Origin: Aporrectodea caliginosa
Lineage: Eukaryota; Annelida; Clitellata; Crassiclitellata; Lumbricidae
Length of the DNA: 64,000 bases
NCBI GenBank assembly: GCA_020284085.1
Contig: JACEVL010000671.1
Coordinates: 908,501 to 972,500 of the forward strand
Direction: 5' to 3'
In this document: piece by piece, positions 56,218-64,000 of the stretch
Layout: each line of letters opens with the position of its first letter
How positions within the stretch are numbered: the first letter of the stretch is position 1
Program-made: the position numbers and the translations under genes
Notes under the pieces: model-generated
Seen by the model: the letters and a program-made list of their open reading frames with translations, nothing else
Databases searched by the model: none
What the model was told of the DNA's origin: nothing

Positions 56218-58596
56218 TTATAATCTAGATAAACAATCTGCTACAACATTTAATCGTCCTTTCTTATAATTAACTTCTACATCAAAAGTTTGCAGTGCCA
56301 AAGCCCAACGCACCAATTTAGCAGACTTAGACATAGATTCAGTCAGATAAGTTAAAGGATTGTGATCGGTAAAGATGTGAACTTTAGATCCAATGATTAT
56401 CTCTTTTAACTTATTTAGAGCCCAAACAATAGCATAGGCTTCTTTCTCTACAGTTGCCCATCTCTTCTGGGTGTCAGTCAGCTTCTGACTTATAAATGAC
56501 ACAGGGCGCTCTATTCCCTTATCATCCATCTGCGTTAGCACAGCTCCTACTGCAAAATCACTACTATCGCAGTACAAATTAAAAGGTTTTCCAACATCAA
56601 AAACATATAAAACAACTTTAGAGCGTACAGCATCTTTAAGTAAATTAAATGCCTGTTGATGTCTATCAGTCCAATCAATCTTATCTGGAACATGTTTGCT
56701 TGTCAAATCAGATAGAGGCTTCGCAATCTGTGCAAAATCTTTGATAAACTGTCTATAGTAACCAAAAAATCCCAGCAATTGCTTAACTTGTTTCTTCGTT
56801 TCTGGAGTTTTCAGATTAATTAAACTTTCAATTCTATCTGGATTCATTTGAATCGTTCCAGAACCAACCACATGACCGATGAACTTTACCTCACTCTTAC
56901 CAAAGATACATTTCTTTAAGTTCAGAGTAATGTTATGCAGTCTCATTTGCATTAAATATGCATCTAAATGCTGTAAATGAATCTTCCAGTCATCTGAATG
57001 CACAGCAATGTCATCTACATAGGGCTCAGCAAATTCATTTATAGGCTGTAAAACCATGTTAATTGCTTTAACAAATGTTCTTCCTGAGTTGATCATTCCG
57101 AAAGGAACACGAGTAAACTCGTACAGTCCATTGTGAGTAACAAAAGCAGTTTTCCATTGATCAGTTTGCTTAACAGGACAAGTCCAGTAAGCACTTCGAC
57201 AATCAAAAATCGAGATCACATTTGATTTTCCAACTTTGTGCAAAACATCTTTCACAATCGGCATCGGATATTTACAATCCACAGTGAACGAGTTAATGTA
57301 TCTGTAGTCGCAGGCAAGTCTCAGAGAACCGTCTTTCTTTTTAACAATTACCAACGGACTTGCCATTCTGCTCGAAGATGGTTTTATAATGTTGGCTTGA
57401 AGCATTTCTTTAATTTGTCGTTCAACTTCTGCTCGATAGATGAGTGGAATTCGGTAAGCCATAAATTCTTTTTCACGAAATTCCGGTTTCAGTTCAATTT
57501 CATGTTCAACCAATGTACATAGTCCAGGCTTTTCAGAAAAGCGATCAGAATATTTGTTCAATACTTCCAGCAATTGTTTTTGTTGAGTCAATGTTAAATG
57601 GCTAATCTGATCAGGATCAAGATTCAGTGAATTCTTTTCATTTTGCCAGTCATTCTTCATCAGCAATTCAACCACTGAACCAAAGTCTTCATCTTCTTCA
57701 ACGATTAGTCCACAACTCATTGCTCTTGTAATGTACTTTCTGATTTTATTTGCGTGAATTATCTTTCGACAATCGTCACCCATATCAATCAAATAAGAGT
57801 ACTTTGACCTTCGTTGTATGACAGTACATGGACCATGCCATCGTGAAATCAGTTTATTTGTTGACGTCGGATACAACACAATAACTTTTTCACCCGGTTC
57901 AAATTCTTTATGTTTCGCTCTTTTGTTGTATTGATTCGTATACTGTAATTGCTTCTCTCGTGAATATGATTCTGCAAACAGTAATGCTTTTTCCATATTT
58001 GCTTTCATGTCTTTCAAGTACTTTTCTGGTTGGATTCCAATATGAGGTGGTAAATTAATTTCTCTTGTCCAACTTTCTTTTAGAATTGCCAGTGGTCCAC
58101 GCGGAATCTTTCCATACACCAACATATAAGGAGCAATTCCAGTAGTTGCATTCGGTACTTCTCGTAATGCCCACACTGTAAACGGAATTACTTTGTGCCA
58201 TTGCCTTGGATTGTCAACAATTACATGATGGATCATTTTCTTGAATGTTTGATTCCATCGTTCTACTAATCCAGCTGCCTCTGGATGACCTGGCGTATCA
58301 AATCTTGGACTACAACCCATTAAATTCAGAAATTCTCTTGTCAGACTCGCAGTAAAATTTGTTCCTTGGTCACTTGTGATCACTGAAGGTACACCAACGT
58401 TCATGAACAACTCCATCAAAGCATCACATACAGCTTTTGCAGTTAATGATTTCAACAGAAACACTGTAGGCCATCTGGTGCAAGAATCGATCAAAACATA
58501 TAAAACAACTTTAGAGCGTACGGGTAAAGCATCTTTAAGTAAATTAAATGCCTGTTGATGTCTATCAGTCCAATCAATCAATCTTATCTGGAACAT
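56218..58596 (-). CDS. Retrotransposon Pol part: duplicated integrase-RT plus RNase H
   Basis: 792 codons. The first 35 or so residues are a stub of the RNase H region (IDWTDRHQQAFNLLKDA) that jumps into the integrase core (IDSCTRWPTVFLL, TSDQGTNF, GLVERWNQTF). Then come the linker, reverse transcriptase (KKKDGSLRLACDYRYIN, active site YVDD at about residue 525) and RNase H (NLYCDSSDFAVGAVL at about 672, TDHNPLTYLTE). Integrase here lacks its N-terminal zinc domain and first catalytic Asp. This is the downstream half of a tandem duplication; RNase H occurs only in this frame. The start codon is not meaningful, since expression would normally be as part of a Gag-Pol polyprotein. Confidence 0.88.
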   Translation of the reverse strand: MFQIRLIDWTDRHQQAFNLLKDALPVRSKVVLYVLIDSCTRWPTVFLLKSLTAKAVCDALMELFMNVGVPSVITSDQGTNFTASLTREFLNLMGCSPRFDTPGHPEAAGLVERWNQTFKKMIHHVIVDNPRQWHKVIPFTVWALREVPNATTGIAPYMLVYGKIPRGPLAILKESWTREINLPPHIGIQPEKYLKDMKANMEKALLFAESYSREKQLQYTNQYNKRAKHKEFEPGEKVIVLYPTSTNKLISRWHGPCTVIQRRSKYSYLIDMGDDCRKIIHANKIRKYITRAMSCGLIVEEDEDFGSVVELLMKNDWQNEKNSLNLDPDQISHLTLTQQKQLLEVLNKYSDRFSEKPGLCTLVEHEIELKPEFREKEFMAYRIPLIYRAEVERQIKEMLQANIIKPSSSRMASPLVIVKKKDGSLRLACDYRYINSFTVDCKYPMPIVKDVLHKVGKSNVISIFDCRSAYWTCPVKQTDQWKTAFVTHNGLYEFTRVPFGMINSGRTFVKAINMVLQPINEFAEPYVDDIAVHSDDWKIHLQHLDAYLMQMRLHNITLNLKKCIFGKSEVKFIGHVVGSGTIQMNPDRIESLINLKTPETKKQVKQLLGFFGYYRQFIKDFAQIAKPLSDLTSKHVPDKIDWTDRHQQAFNLLKDAVRSKVVLYVFDVGKPFNLYCDSSDFAVGAVLTQMDDKGIERPVSFISQKLTDTQKRWATVEKEAYAIVWALNKLKEIIIGSKVHIFTDHNPLTYLTESMSKSAKLVRWALALQTFDVEVNYKKGRLNVVADCLSRL

Positions 58597-58740
58597 GTTT
58601 GCACGCTTGTCAAATCAGATAGAAGCTTCGCAATCTGTTACCACAAACTCTTTGATCTAAACTTCATCTATAAGTAACCAAAAATCCCAGCAATTTAACT
58701 TGTACTTGTTTCTTCGTTTTCTGGAGTTTTCAGATTAATT
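58507..58740 (-). other. Indel-rich junction between the two Pol copies
   Basis: Compared with 56614-56821, this stretch carries about 26 extra bases in scattered small insertions (for example CAATCAATCAATC against CAATCAATC, and ACTTGTACTTGT against ACTTGT), while sequence on either side is almost identical between copies. It breaks the reading frame. Confidence 0.85.
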
Positions 58741-61700
58741 AAACTTTCAATTCTATCTGGATTCATTTGAATCGTTCCAGAACCAACCACATGACCGATG
58801 AACTTTACCTCACTCTTACCAAAGATACATTTCTTTAAGTTCAGAGTAATGTTATGCAGTCTCATTTGCATTAAATATGCATCTAAATGCTGTAAATGAA
58901 TCTTCCAGTCATCTGAATGCACAGCAATGTCATCTACATAGGGCTCAGCAAATTCATTTATAGGCTGTAAAACCATGTTAATTGCTTTAACAAATGTTCT
59001 TCCTGAGTTGATCATTCCGAAAGGAACACGAGTAAACTCGTACAGTCCATTGTGAGTAACAAAAGCAGTTTTCCATTGATCAGTTTGCTTAACAGGACAA
59101 GTCCAGTAAGCACTTCGACAATCAAAAATCGAGATCACATTTGATTTTCCAACTTTGTGCAAAACATCTTTCACAATCGGCATCGGATATTTACAATCCA
59201 CAGTGAACGAGTTAATGTATCTGTAGTCGCAGGCAAGTCTCAGAGAACCGTCTTTCTTTTTAACAATTACCAACGGACTTGCCATTCTGCTCGAAGATGG
59301 TTTTATAATGTTGGCTTGAAGCATTTCTTTAATTTGTCGTTCAACTTCTGCTCGATAGATGAGTGGAATTCGGTAAGCCATAAATTCTTTTTCACGAAAT
59401 TCCGGTTTCAGTTCAATTTCATGTTCAACCAATGTACATAGTCCAGGCTTTTCAGAAAAGCGATCAGAATATTTGTTCAATACTTCCAGCAATTGTTTTT
59501 GTTGAGTCAATGTTAAATGGCTAATCTGATCAGGATCAAGATTCAGTGAATTCTTTTCATTTTGCCAGTCATTCTTCATCAGCAATTCAACCACTGAACC
59601 AAAGTCTTCATCTTCTTCAACGATTAGTCCACAACTCATTGCTCTTGTAATGTACTTTCTGATTTTATTTGCGTGAATTATCTTTCGACAATCGTCACCC
59701 ATATCAATCAAATAAAAGTACTTTGACCTTCGTTGTATGACAGTACATGGACCATGCCATCGTGAAATCAGTTTATTTGTTGACGTCGGATACAACACAA
59801 TAACTTTTTCACCCGGTTCAAATTCTTTATGTTTCGCTCTTTTGTTGTATTGATTCGTATACTGTAATTGCTTCTCTCGTGAATATGATTCTGCAAACAG
59901 TAATGCTTTTTCCATATTTGCTTTCATGTCTTTCAAGTACTTTTCTGGTTGGATTCCAATATGAGGTGGTAAATTAATTTCTCTTGTCCAACTTTCTTTT
60001 AAAATTGCCAATGGTCCACGCGGAATCTTTCCATACACCAACATATAAGGAGCAATTCCAGTAGTTGCATTCGGTACTTCTCGTAATGCCCACACTGTAA
60101 ACGGAATTACTTTGTGCCATTGCCTTGGATTGTCAACAATTACATGATGGATCATTTTCTTGAATGTTTGATTCCATCTTTCTACTAATCCAGCTGCCTC
60201 TGGATGACCTGGCGTATCAAATCTTGGACTACAACCCATTAAATTCAGAAATTCTCTTGTCAGACTCGCAGTAAAATTTGTTCCTTGGTCACTTGTGATC
60301 ACTGAAGGTACACCAACGTTCATGAACAACTCCATCAAAGCATCACATACAGCTTTTGCAGTTAATGATTTCAACAGAAACACTGTAGGCCATCTGGTGC
60401 AAGAATCGACAATACATAAACAGTACTTGTGACCTGCAGCAGATGCTGGCTCGATTGGTCCTACACAATCCACCGTAATTCTTCTAAACGCCACATCTTC
60501 TCTTGGAATTGGAGTGATAGGAACCCTGTCCATCACCAAACTTCTTGCCTTTAATTGACATTTCTCACATGATTTGCAAAATTTCACTATATCTCTTCTC
60601 ATCTTTGGCCACGTAAAAGACAACTTTATTCGTTCTCTAGTTTTCTCTTCTCCAAGATGTCCTCCAAATACTGATTCGTGAGCCAACTCCATCACTTTCA
60701 TTCGTCGCTCTTTTGGTAACACCAATTGATATATCGTTTGCTCTAATATTCGATATCTCTTGTACAGTAAGCCATTTACCACGCAGAATTCAGATTCTTT
60801 ATCTGGCGCTAACGTCCACCATGCTTTCAATGATTCATCTTGTCTCTGCTGTTCTTCGAATTTCTTTGCGTCTGCAATCTGCATCTGTTGTTCTTCATCT
60901 TTCTCATTTTCTTCAAACAAATCTCCTATCGCCACATCACAATCATTATCCTCTTTCGTTTCATTTAGATTACCATTCTTGCATGCAGCCATCTCTTGTT
61001 CACTCATCTCTGCTGTTATACCGTCTTGCATTAAACTTTGTTGATCATCACTTTCGTTTTCCTCTTCGCTTGAACTTTCAGTTTCACTTTCCTCTTCGAC
61101 TTCTATCACTTTCTTTTGCTGACTCTGCAATCTCGTCGTTACATTCGCTTGCACATCTCCTTGTATCATTTTCACTTGTGGCACGGCTTTAAGTTCTGCA
61201 ATGATTTCTGGATGCAACAAGAATCTTTCTGTGCTTCCCATTTTTGCAATACTAGCACACATCAATGTTACATACGGTGTAAGTGAACATTTGACTTTAT
61301 GCGGAATTACCTCTTCTTCCACATCGTTACAACACAGCCTTACATCAACTTTCACCAACTTTGCAGGAATGGCATCTCCTGCCACGCATTGTAAGTTCAC
61401 TTTTCCAATCTGCTCCACCTTCATGCCTTCCAGTAATTCTTCACTAATCACCGGAACCTCTGCTCCAGAATCAATAAGTGCTTTTACTTTCACTGGTTCT
61501 TTTCCTGCTGTTCCACGAATCTCTACCTCGACGTACTGCAATACCACTTTCTTCAATGCTGTACTTTCATCTCTTCCAACCATTTCTTTCTGCATTCCAT
61601 TGTGCAATAGAATTTCTTTCTGAATATCAGGTGAAAGGTGACATTTCATCACTGACTTTACTTCAGTTTCATTGTTCTGATGTTCTGTGGCTTGACTTTC

Positions 61701-63581
61701 TGAATTATCAACCACTTGAATTCGATTCACCCTCGAATTTTCTTGTTTTGCACCATAATTTGAGGTTGTAACAGGAACTGGACAGAATTTCATTAAATGC
61801 CTGTCTGATCCGCAGTTGTGACAACGTTTCACCACTGCACCTCGTTGTTCGAAGCTTTCTTTTCTTTTATATGGAGTAAACGATGCATTGCCTTCTCTCG
61901 CGACAAACCTTGGTGGTGACTTGTTATATACCGGACGTTGTCTGGCCATCATCGACTCTTTATTCTCGTGAACTACCGGATAATTTGGTTTCACTTCTGC
62001 ACCTCTGAACTGATTTCCTGTTTCTTGATTGCTCTTCCAATGAAAACCAAAATTTGGAGTGAACTGTTGATTTCTTTTTACATTGGGTACAAAACCAAAA
62101 CTTGTCTTATTCGGAATTGCCAAACCAATTCTATTATTCACATGAATGTCCGCTAGGTCTGCCACAACACTAGCTTCGTAACAATCAGTTCCTTCCTTCG
62201 ACAATACAAACTGTAGTGGACCTGGTGGTAGTGATTCTTTCAACTTATCCGCCACTAATAAATCAAACAGCTTCTCAAAATTCTTATCCACTTTGCGACT
62301 TTTCACATAATAGTTCAACAAGTTCTTCAGCCTTGCTGTAAACATTGTATACGTTTCTTCAGCTGTCTTCTTCGCATCAATAAACTTCGATCTGTACTCT
62401 CTCGGTGTCAACTTGAATTCTTTTAACAAGTGCTGTTTCACGACCTGATAATCGTCTAAATCATCGAATGACAATCTGTTTAGAACAGTTCTAGCTTTCG
62501 GAGTCATCAATGGCAATAGTAACTTCACCCAGAATTGTTCTTGCACGTTGAAACTACGAAACGCATTCTCAACCGTTTCAAAATATAATGGCACCTCCAT
62601 CATATCGTTTGGCATTTTAGGTAACACATGTTTCATGGCATCACCAATTTTCTTTATTTTCGAAACCATCGTTTCACTTTCTTCCTGTTTCCTTTTCTGT
62701 TCTTCTCGTTCTTCTTGCCTTCTTTGTTCTTGTGCTTCTCTATTTTGTTTCTCCTCTTTGAGTTGTGCTTCTTTTAATGCTATTTTTTGTTGTTCCAACT
62801 TTAAACGTTCTTGTCTTTCCGCTTCCGCCTTCTCCATGCTTTCTTTCTGTAATTTCAGTTCTTCTTGTCTAACCTGTTCTGCTCGCTCCAACTCTGAAAT
62901 TCGCACTTTTTCCTTTTCTTCTTCACGTAGTCTCTTCTCTTCAATCTGTTGCTGACGTATCTCTTCGTCACTTTTCCGCGCCCTTTCAAATTCAATCATC
63001 TGCTCTAATCTTCTCCTTTCAGCATCTTCTCTATCTTTTCTCAATTGCTCTAATTGAATTTCAAATTGCTGCCTTTGCAATTCTTCTTTCTCTCTCTGAA
63101 GACGTAATTCTTCCTGTCTTACATTTTCTGCTTTCTCTTCCTTTTCTCTCTGAAGACGTTCTGCCTTCTCTTCCTTTTCTCTCTGAAGACGTAATTCTTC
63201 CTGTCGCATTTCTTTCTCCTCTTGTCTCACACGCTCTGCTTCTTCTCTTCGTTTCTCCTCTCTTTCTTTATCTTCTTGTCTTCGTTTCTCCTCTCTTTCT
63301 TTCTCTTCTTGTCTTGTCATCATCATCCATTGCATCATCGTCTCCATAGACATAGGCCCAGGCGGTTTCTCAGTAACCTTTTCCACAGCACCGCCGACAG
63401 CACCTTCTTCTTCCTCTGCTTCTTCTTTAAGCCAGACTTCAGCTAACGCTTCTAGCATGTCTTCACGTGACATATCTTTCAGTTTCTCTTCTTCAAAACC
63501 AGCCTTTAACAAGCGCTGCTTTAATCTTTCAGAAGACATCTTCTTCAGTTCTGCTTGTTTTTTGACACTTAATTTCTCCAT
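58695..63581 (-). CDS. Retrotransposon Gag-protease-integrase-RT polyprotein, truncated
   Basis: 1628 codons in one frame. N terminus with a SAP-like helical segment (LKQRLLKAGFEEEKLKDMS), a long charged Glu/Arg/Gln-rich coiled coil (about 65-310), a Gag core, zinc knuckle CHNCGSDRHLMKFC (about 584), aspartic protease ALIDSGAEVPVIS (about 700), integrase HHCC domain (HESVFGGH ... CKSCEKC, about 965-1005), integrase core with catalytic D, D and E (ITVDCVGP, TSDQGTNF, GLVERWNQ; 35 residues between the second D and the E), and reverse transcriptase with YVDD (about 1530). The frame shifts near 58720 and ends before RNase H. Encoding Gag and Pol in one frame with integrase before RT fits Gmr1-like elements. 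Confidence 0.92.
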   Translation of the reverse strand: MEKLSVKKQAELKKMSSERLKQRLLKAGFEEEKLKDMSREDMLEALAEVWLKEEAEEEEGAVGGAVEKVTEKPPGPMSMETMMQWMMMTRQEEKEREEKRRQEDKEREEKRREEAERVRQEEKEMRQEELRLQREKEEKAERLQREKEEKAENVRQEELRLQREKEELQRQQFEIQLEQLRKDREDAERRRLEQMIEFERARKSDEEIRQQQIEEKRLREEEKEKVRISELERAEQVRQEELKLQKESMEKAEAERQERLKLEQQKIALKEAQLKEEKQNREAQEQRRQEEREEQKRKQEESETMVSKIKKIGDAMKHVLPKMPNDMMEVPLYFETVENAFRSFNVQEQFWVKLLLPLMTPKARTVLNRLSFDDLDDYQVVKQHLLKEFKLTPREYRSKFIDAKKTAEETYTMFTARLKNLLNYYVKSRKVDKNFEKLFDLLVADKLKESLPPGPLQFVLSKEGTDCYEASVVADLADIHVNNRIGLAIPNKTSFGFVPNVKRNQQFTPNFGFHWKSNQETGNQFRGAEVKPNYPVVHENKESMMARQRPVYNKSPPRFVAREGNASFTPYKRKESFEQRGAVVKRCHNCGSDRHLMKFCPVPVTTSNYGAKQENSRVNRIQVVDNSESQATEHQNNETEVKSVMKCHLSPDIQKEILLHNGMQKEMVGRDESTALKKVVLQYVEVEIRGTAGKEPVKVKALIDSGAEVPVISEELLEGMKVEQIGKVNLQCVAGDAIPAKLVKVDVRLCCNDVEEEVIPHKVKCSLTPYVTLMCASIAKMGSTERFLLHPEIIAELKAVPQVKMIQGDVQANVTTRLQSQQKKVIEVEEESETESSSEEENESDDQQSLMQDGITAEMSEQEMAACKNGNLNETKEDNDCDVAIGDLFEENEKDEEQQMQIADAKKFEEQQRQDESLKAWWTLAPDKESEFCVVNGLLYKRYRILEQTIYQLVLPKERRMKVMELAHESVFGGHLGEEKTRERIKLSFTWPKMRRDIVKFCKSCEKCQLKARSLVMDRVPITPIPREDVAFRRITVDCVGPIEPASAAGHKYCLCIVDSCTRWPTVFLLKSLTAKAVCDALMELFMNVGVPSVITSDQGTNFTASLTREFLNLMGCSPRFDTPGHPEAAGLVERWNQTFKKMIHHVIVDNPRQWHKVIPFTVWALREVPNATTGIAPYMLVYGKIPRGPLAILKESWTREINLPPHIGIQPEKYLKDMKANMEKALLFAESYSREKQLQYTNQYNKRAKHKEFEPGEKVIVLYPTSTNKLISRWHGPCTVIQRRSKYFYLIDMGDDCRKIIHANKIRKYITRAMSCGLIVEEDEDFGSVVELLMKNDWQNEKNSLNLDPDQISHLTLTQQKQLLEVLNKYSDRFSEKPGLCTLVEHEIELKPEFREKEFMAYRIPLIYRAEVERQIKEMLQANIIKPSSSRMASPLVIVKKKDGSLRLACDYRYINSFTVDCKYPMPIVKDVLHKVGKSNVISIFDCRSAYWTCPVKQTDQWKTAFVTHNGLYEFTRVPFGMINSGRTFVKAINMVLQPINEFAEPYVDDIAVHSDDWKIHLQHLDAYLMQMRLHNITLNLKKCIFGKSEVKFIGHVVGSGTIQMNPDRIESLINLKTPENEETSTS

Positions 63582-63749
63582 CTTACTTCTTTACTTGTGT
63601 GATTTCCTTTCTGGAAAACACGAGTTTTCTTTTGTGTTTGAAGTATTGGGGATTGTTCTTTGTTTGAAAACAACAAACTTGTATACCTTTGTCGTTGAGG
63701 CTTTCGTTGTCGTCAATTTACCAATGATTCAAATGCGTATTCACCAGTC

Positions 63750-63882
63750 GACGTTGTTTCGAATCCCAGACGTTGTTTCGAATCCCAGACGTTGTTTCGA
63801 ATCTCAGACGTTGTTTCGAATCCCAGACGTTGTTTCGAATCCCAGACGTTGTTTCGAATCCCAGACGTTGTTTCGAATCTCA
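63750..63882 (-). repeat. 19-bp minisatellite merging into the PBS, seven units
   Basis: Seven tandem units of GACGTTGTTTCGAATCCCA (some CTCA), 63750-63882; the last unit's TTTCGAATCTCA is the start of the PBS region. The unit contains GTTTCGAATCCCA, a tRNA T-arm-like sequence. Confidence 0.93.
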
Positions 63883-63897
63883 CCGCTGCTGCCACCA
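63870..63897 (-). promoter_or_regulatory. Primer-binding site, probably tRNA-Leu
   Basis: On the element's strand, five bases after the LTR end (…GGTGACA), the sequence starts TGGTGGCAGCAGCGGTG. Its complement ends …CGCTGCTGCCACCA, like the 3' end of a leucine tRNA (T-arm TTCGAATC, then CACCGCTGCCACCA) with three extra bases. Confidence 0.75.
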
Positions 63898-63902
63898 AAT
63901 AA

Positions 63903-64000
63903 TGTCACCAACTCTTTTCTTTCTTAGTTGTGACCTACCTCAAGAACTTTCCTTATCTCTACATATAAATTGCTCAACGTCTTCTAACTGTTTAAGAATT
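63903..64000 (-). repeat. 5' LTR, partial at window end
   Basis: TGTCACCAACTC onward matches the first 98 bases of the 3' LTR at 55682, apparently without differences. The rest lies outside the window. Confidence 0.9.

Larger units (their letters stand above)
55682..64000 (-). mobile_element. Ty3/Gypsy LTR retrotransposon, Gmr1-type domain order
   Basis: On the minus strand the order is 5' LTR (cut by the window end), PBS, Gag, protease, integrase, reverse transcriptase, [second integrase and reverse transcriptase], RNase H, PPT, 3' LTR. Integrase upstream of reverse transcriptase is unusual for Ty3/Gypsy and is the hallmark of Gmr1-like elements. Long open frames and near-identical LTR ends indicate a young insertion. 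No envelope gene is seen. Confidence 0.92.

Noticed and set aside
60713..63446. Ser/Leu/Phe-rich plus-strand frames
   Set aside because: Antisense to the retrotransposon Gag-Pol coding frame.
63753..63882. CRISPR-like array
   Set aside because: Units are contiguous 19-bp repeats without spacers, in an animal retrotransposon leader.

Overview
The window is animal nuclear DNA. It holds three spliced genes with canonical GT-AG introns, many interspersed repeats and very long microsatellites, and no prokaryotic features. A Ty3/Gypsy retrotransposon with integrase upstream of reverse transcriptase (the Gmr1-type order, first described in deuterostomes), L2-like LINE tails, tRNA-derived SINEs and a TOM1 / LRRC74 / C2H2-AT-hook gene set suggest an invertebrate, probably a marine deuterostome such as an echinoderm. 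The species cannot be fixed from the sequence alone.

Layout. (1) 1-8.7 kb: no confident gene. There is an unassigned 224-codon ORF (3014-3688), a foldback element with internal 72-bp tandem repeats (4652-5747) and a LINE tail. (2) 8.76-22.56 kb, minus strand: a complete 13-exon TOM1 gene (VHS-GAT endosomal adaptor, 497 aa). Its introns carry two hAT-like elements, two piggyBac-like elements (one only 63 bp), a MITE nested in a SINE, LINE fragments and a partial duplication of the penultimate exon. (3) 22.6-29.5 kb: a perfect 20-bp hairpin and a 5'-truncated LINE with reverse transcriptase (25.6-27.4 kb). (4) 29.59-37.54 kb, minus strand: a 12-exon gene for a 697-aa protein with two AT-hooks and nine C2H2 zinc fingers, including a predicted 24-nt microexon. 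(5) 38-41.4 kb: a SINE and (CA)n, (AT)n, (ATC)n and (CATA)n arrays. (6) 41.62-52.53 kb, plus strand: a 9-exon LRRC74-like leucine-rich-repeat gene (486 aa, glutamine-rich N terminus) whose introns are full of microsatellites, including 457 bp of (GTAT)n. (7) 52.5-55.6 kb: a duplicated segment downstream of LRRC74, a foldback transposon with a 9-bp target duplication and about 490 bp of (CATA)n. (8) 55.65-64.0 kb, minus strand: a Gmr1-type LTR retrotransposon, with its 3' LTR complete and its 5' LTR cut by the window end.

The three cellular genes have no evident functional link: endosomal sorting (TOM1), nuclear DNA binding (zinc finger) and a leucine-rich-repeat scaffold (LRRC74). I see no convincing new multi-gene system. 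The points most worth a second look are the repeated primer-binding-site segment of the retrotransposon, its roughly 1.9-kb internal duplication with a suspicious junction, the PBS-LTR-PPT arrangement at 55.65-56.12 kb, the partial exon duplication in TOM1 that preserves a piggyBac empty site, and the repeated pairing of L2-type tails with microsatellites.
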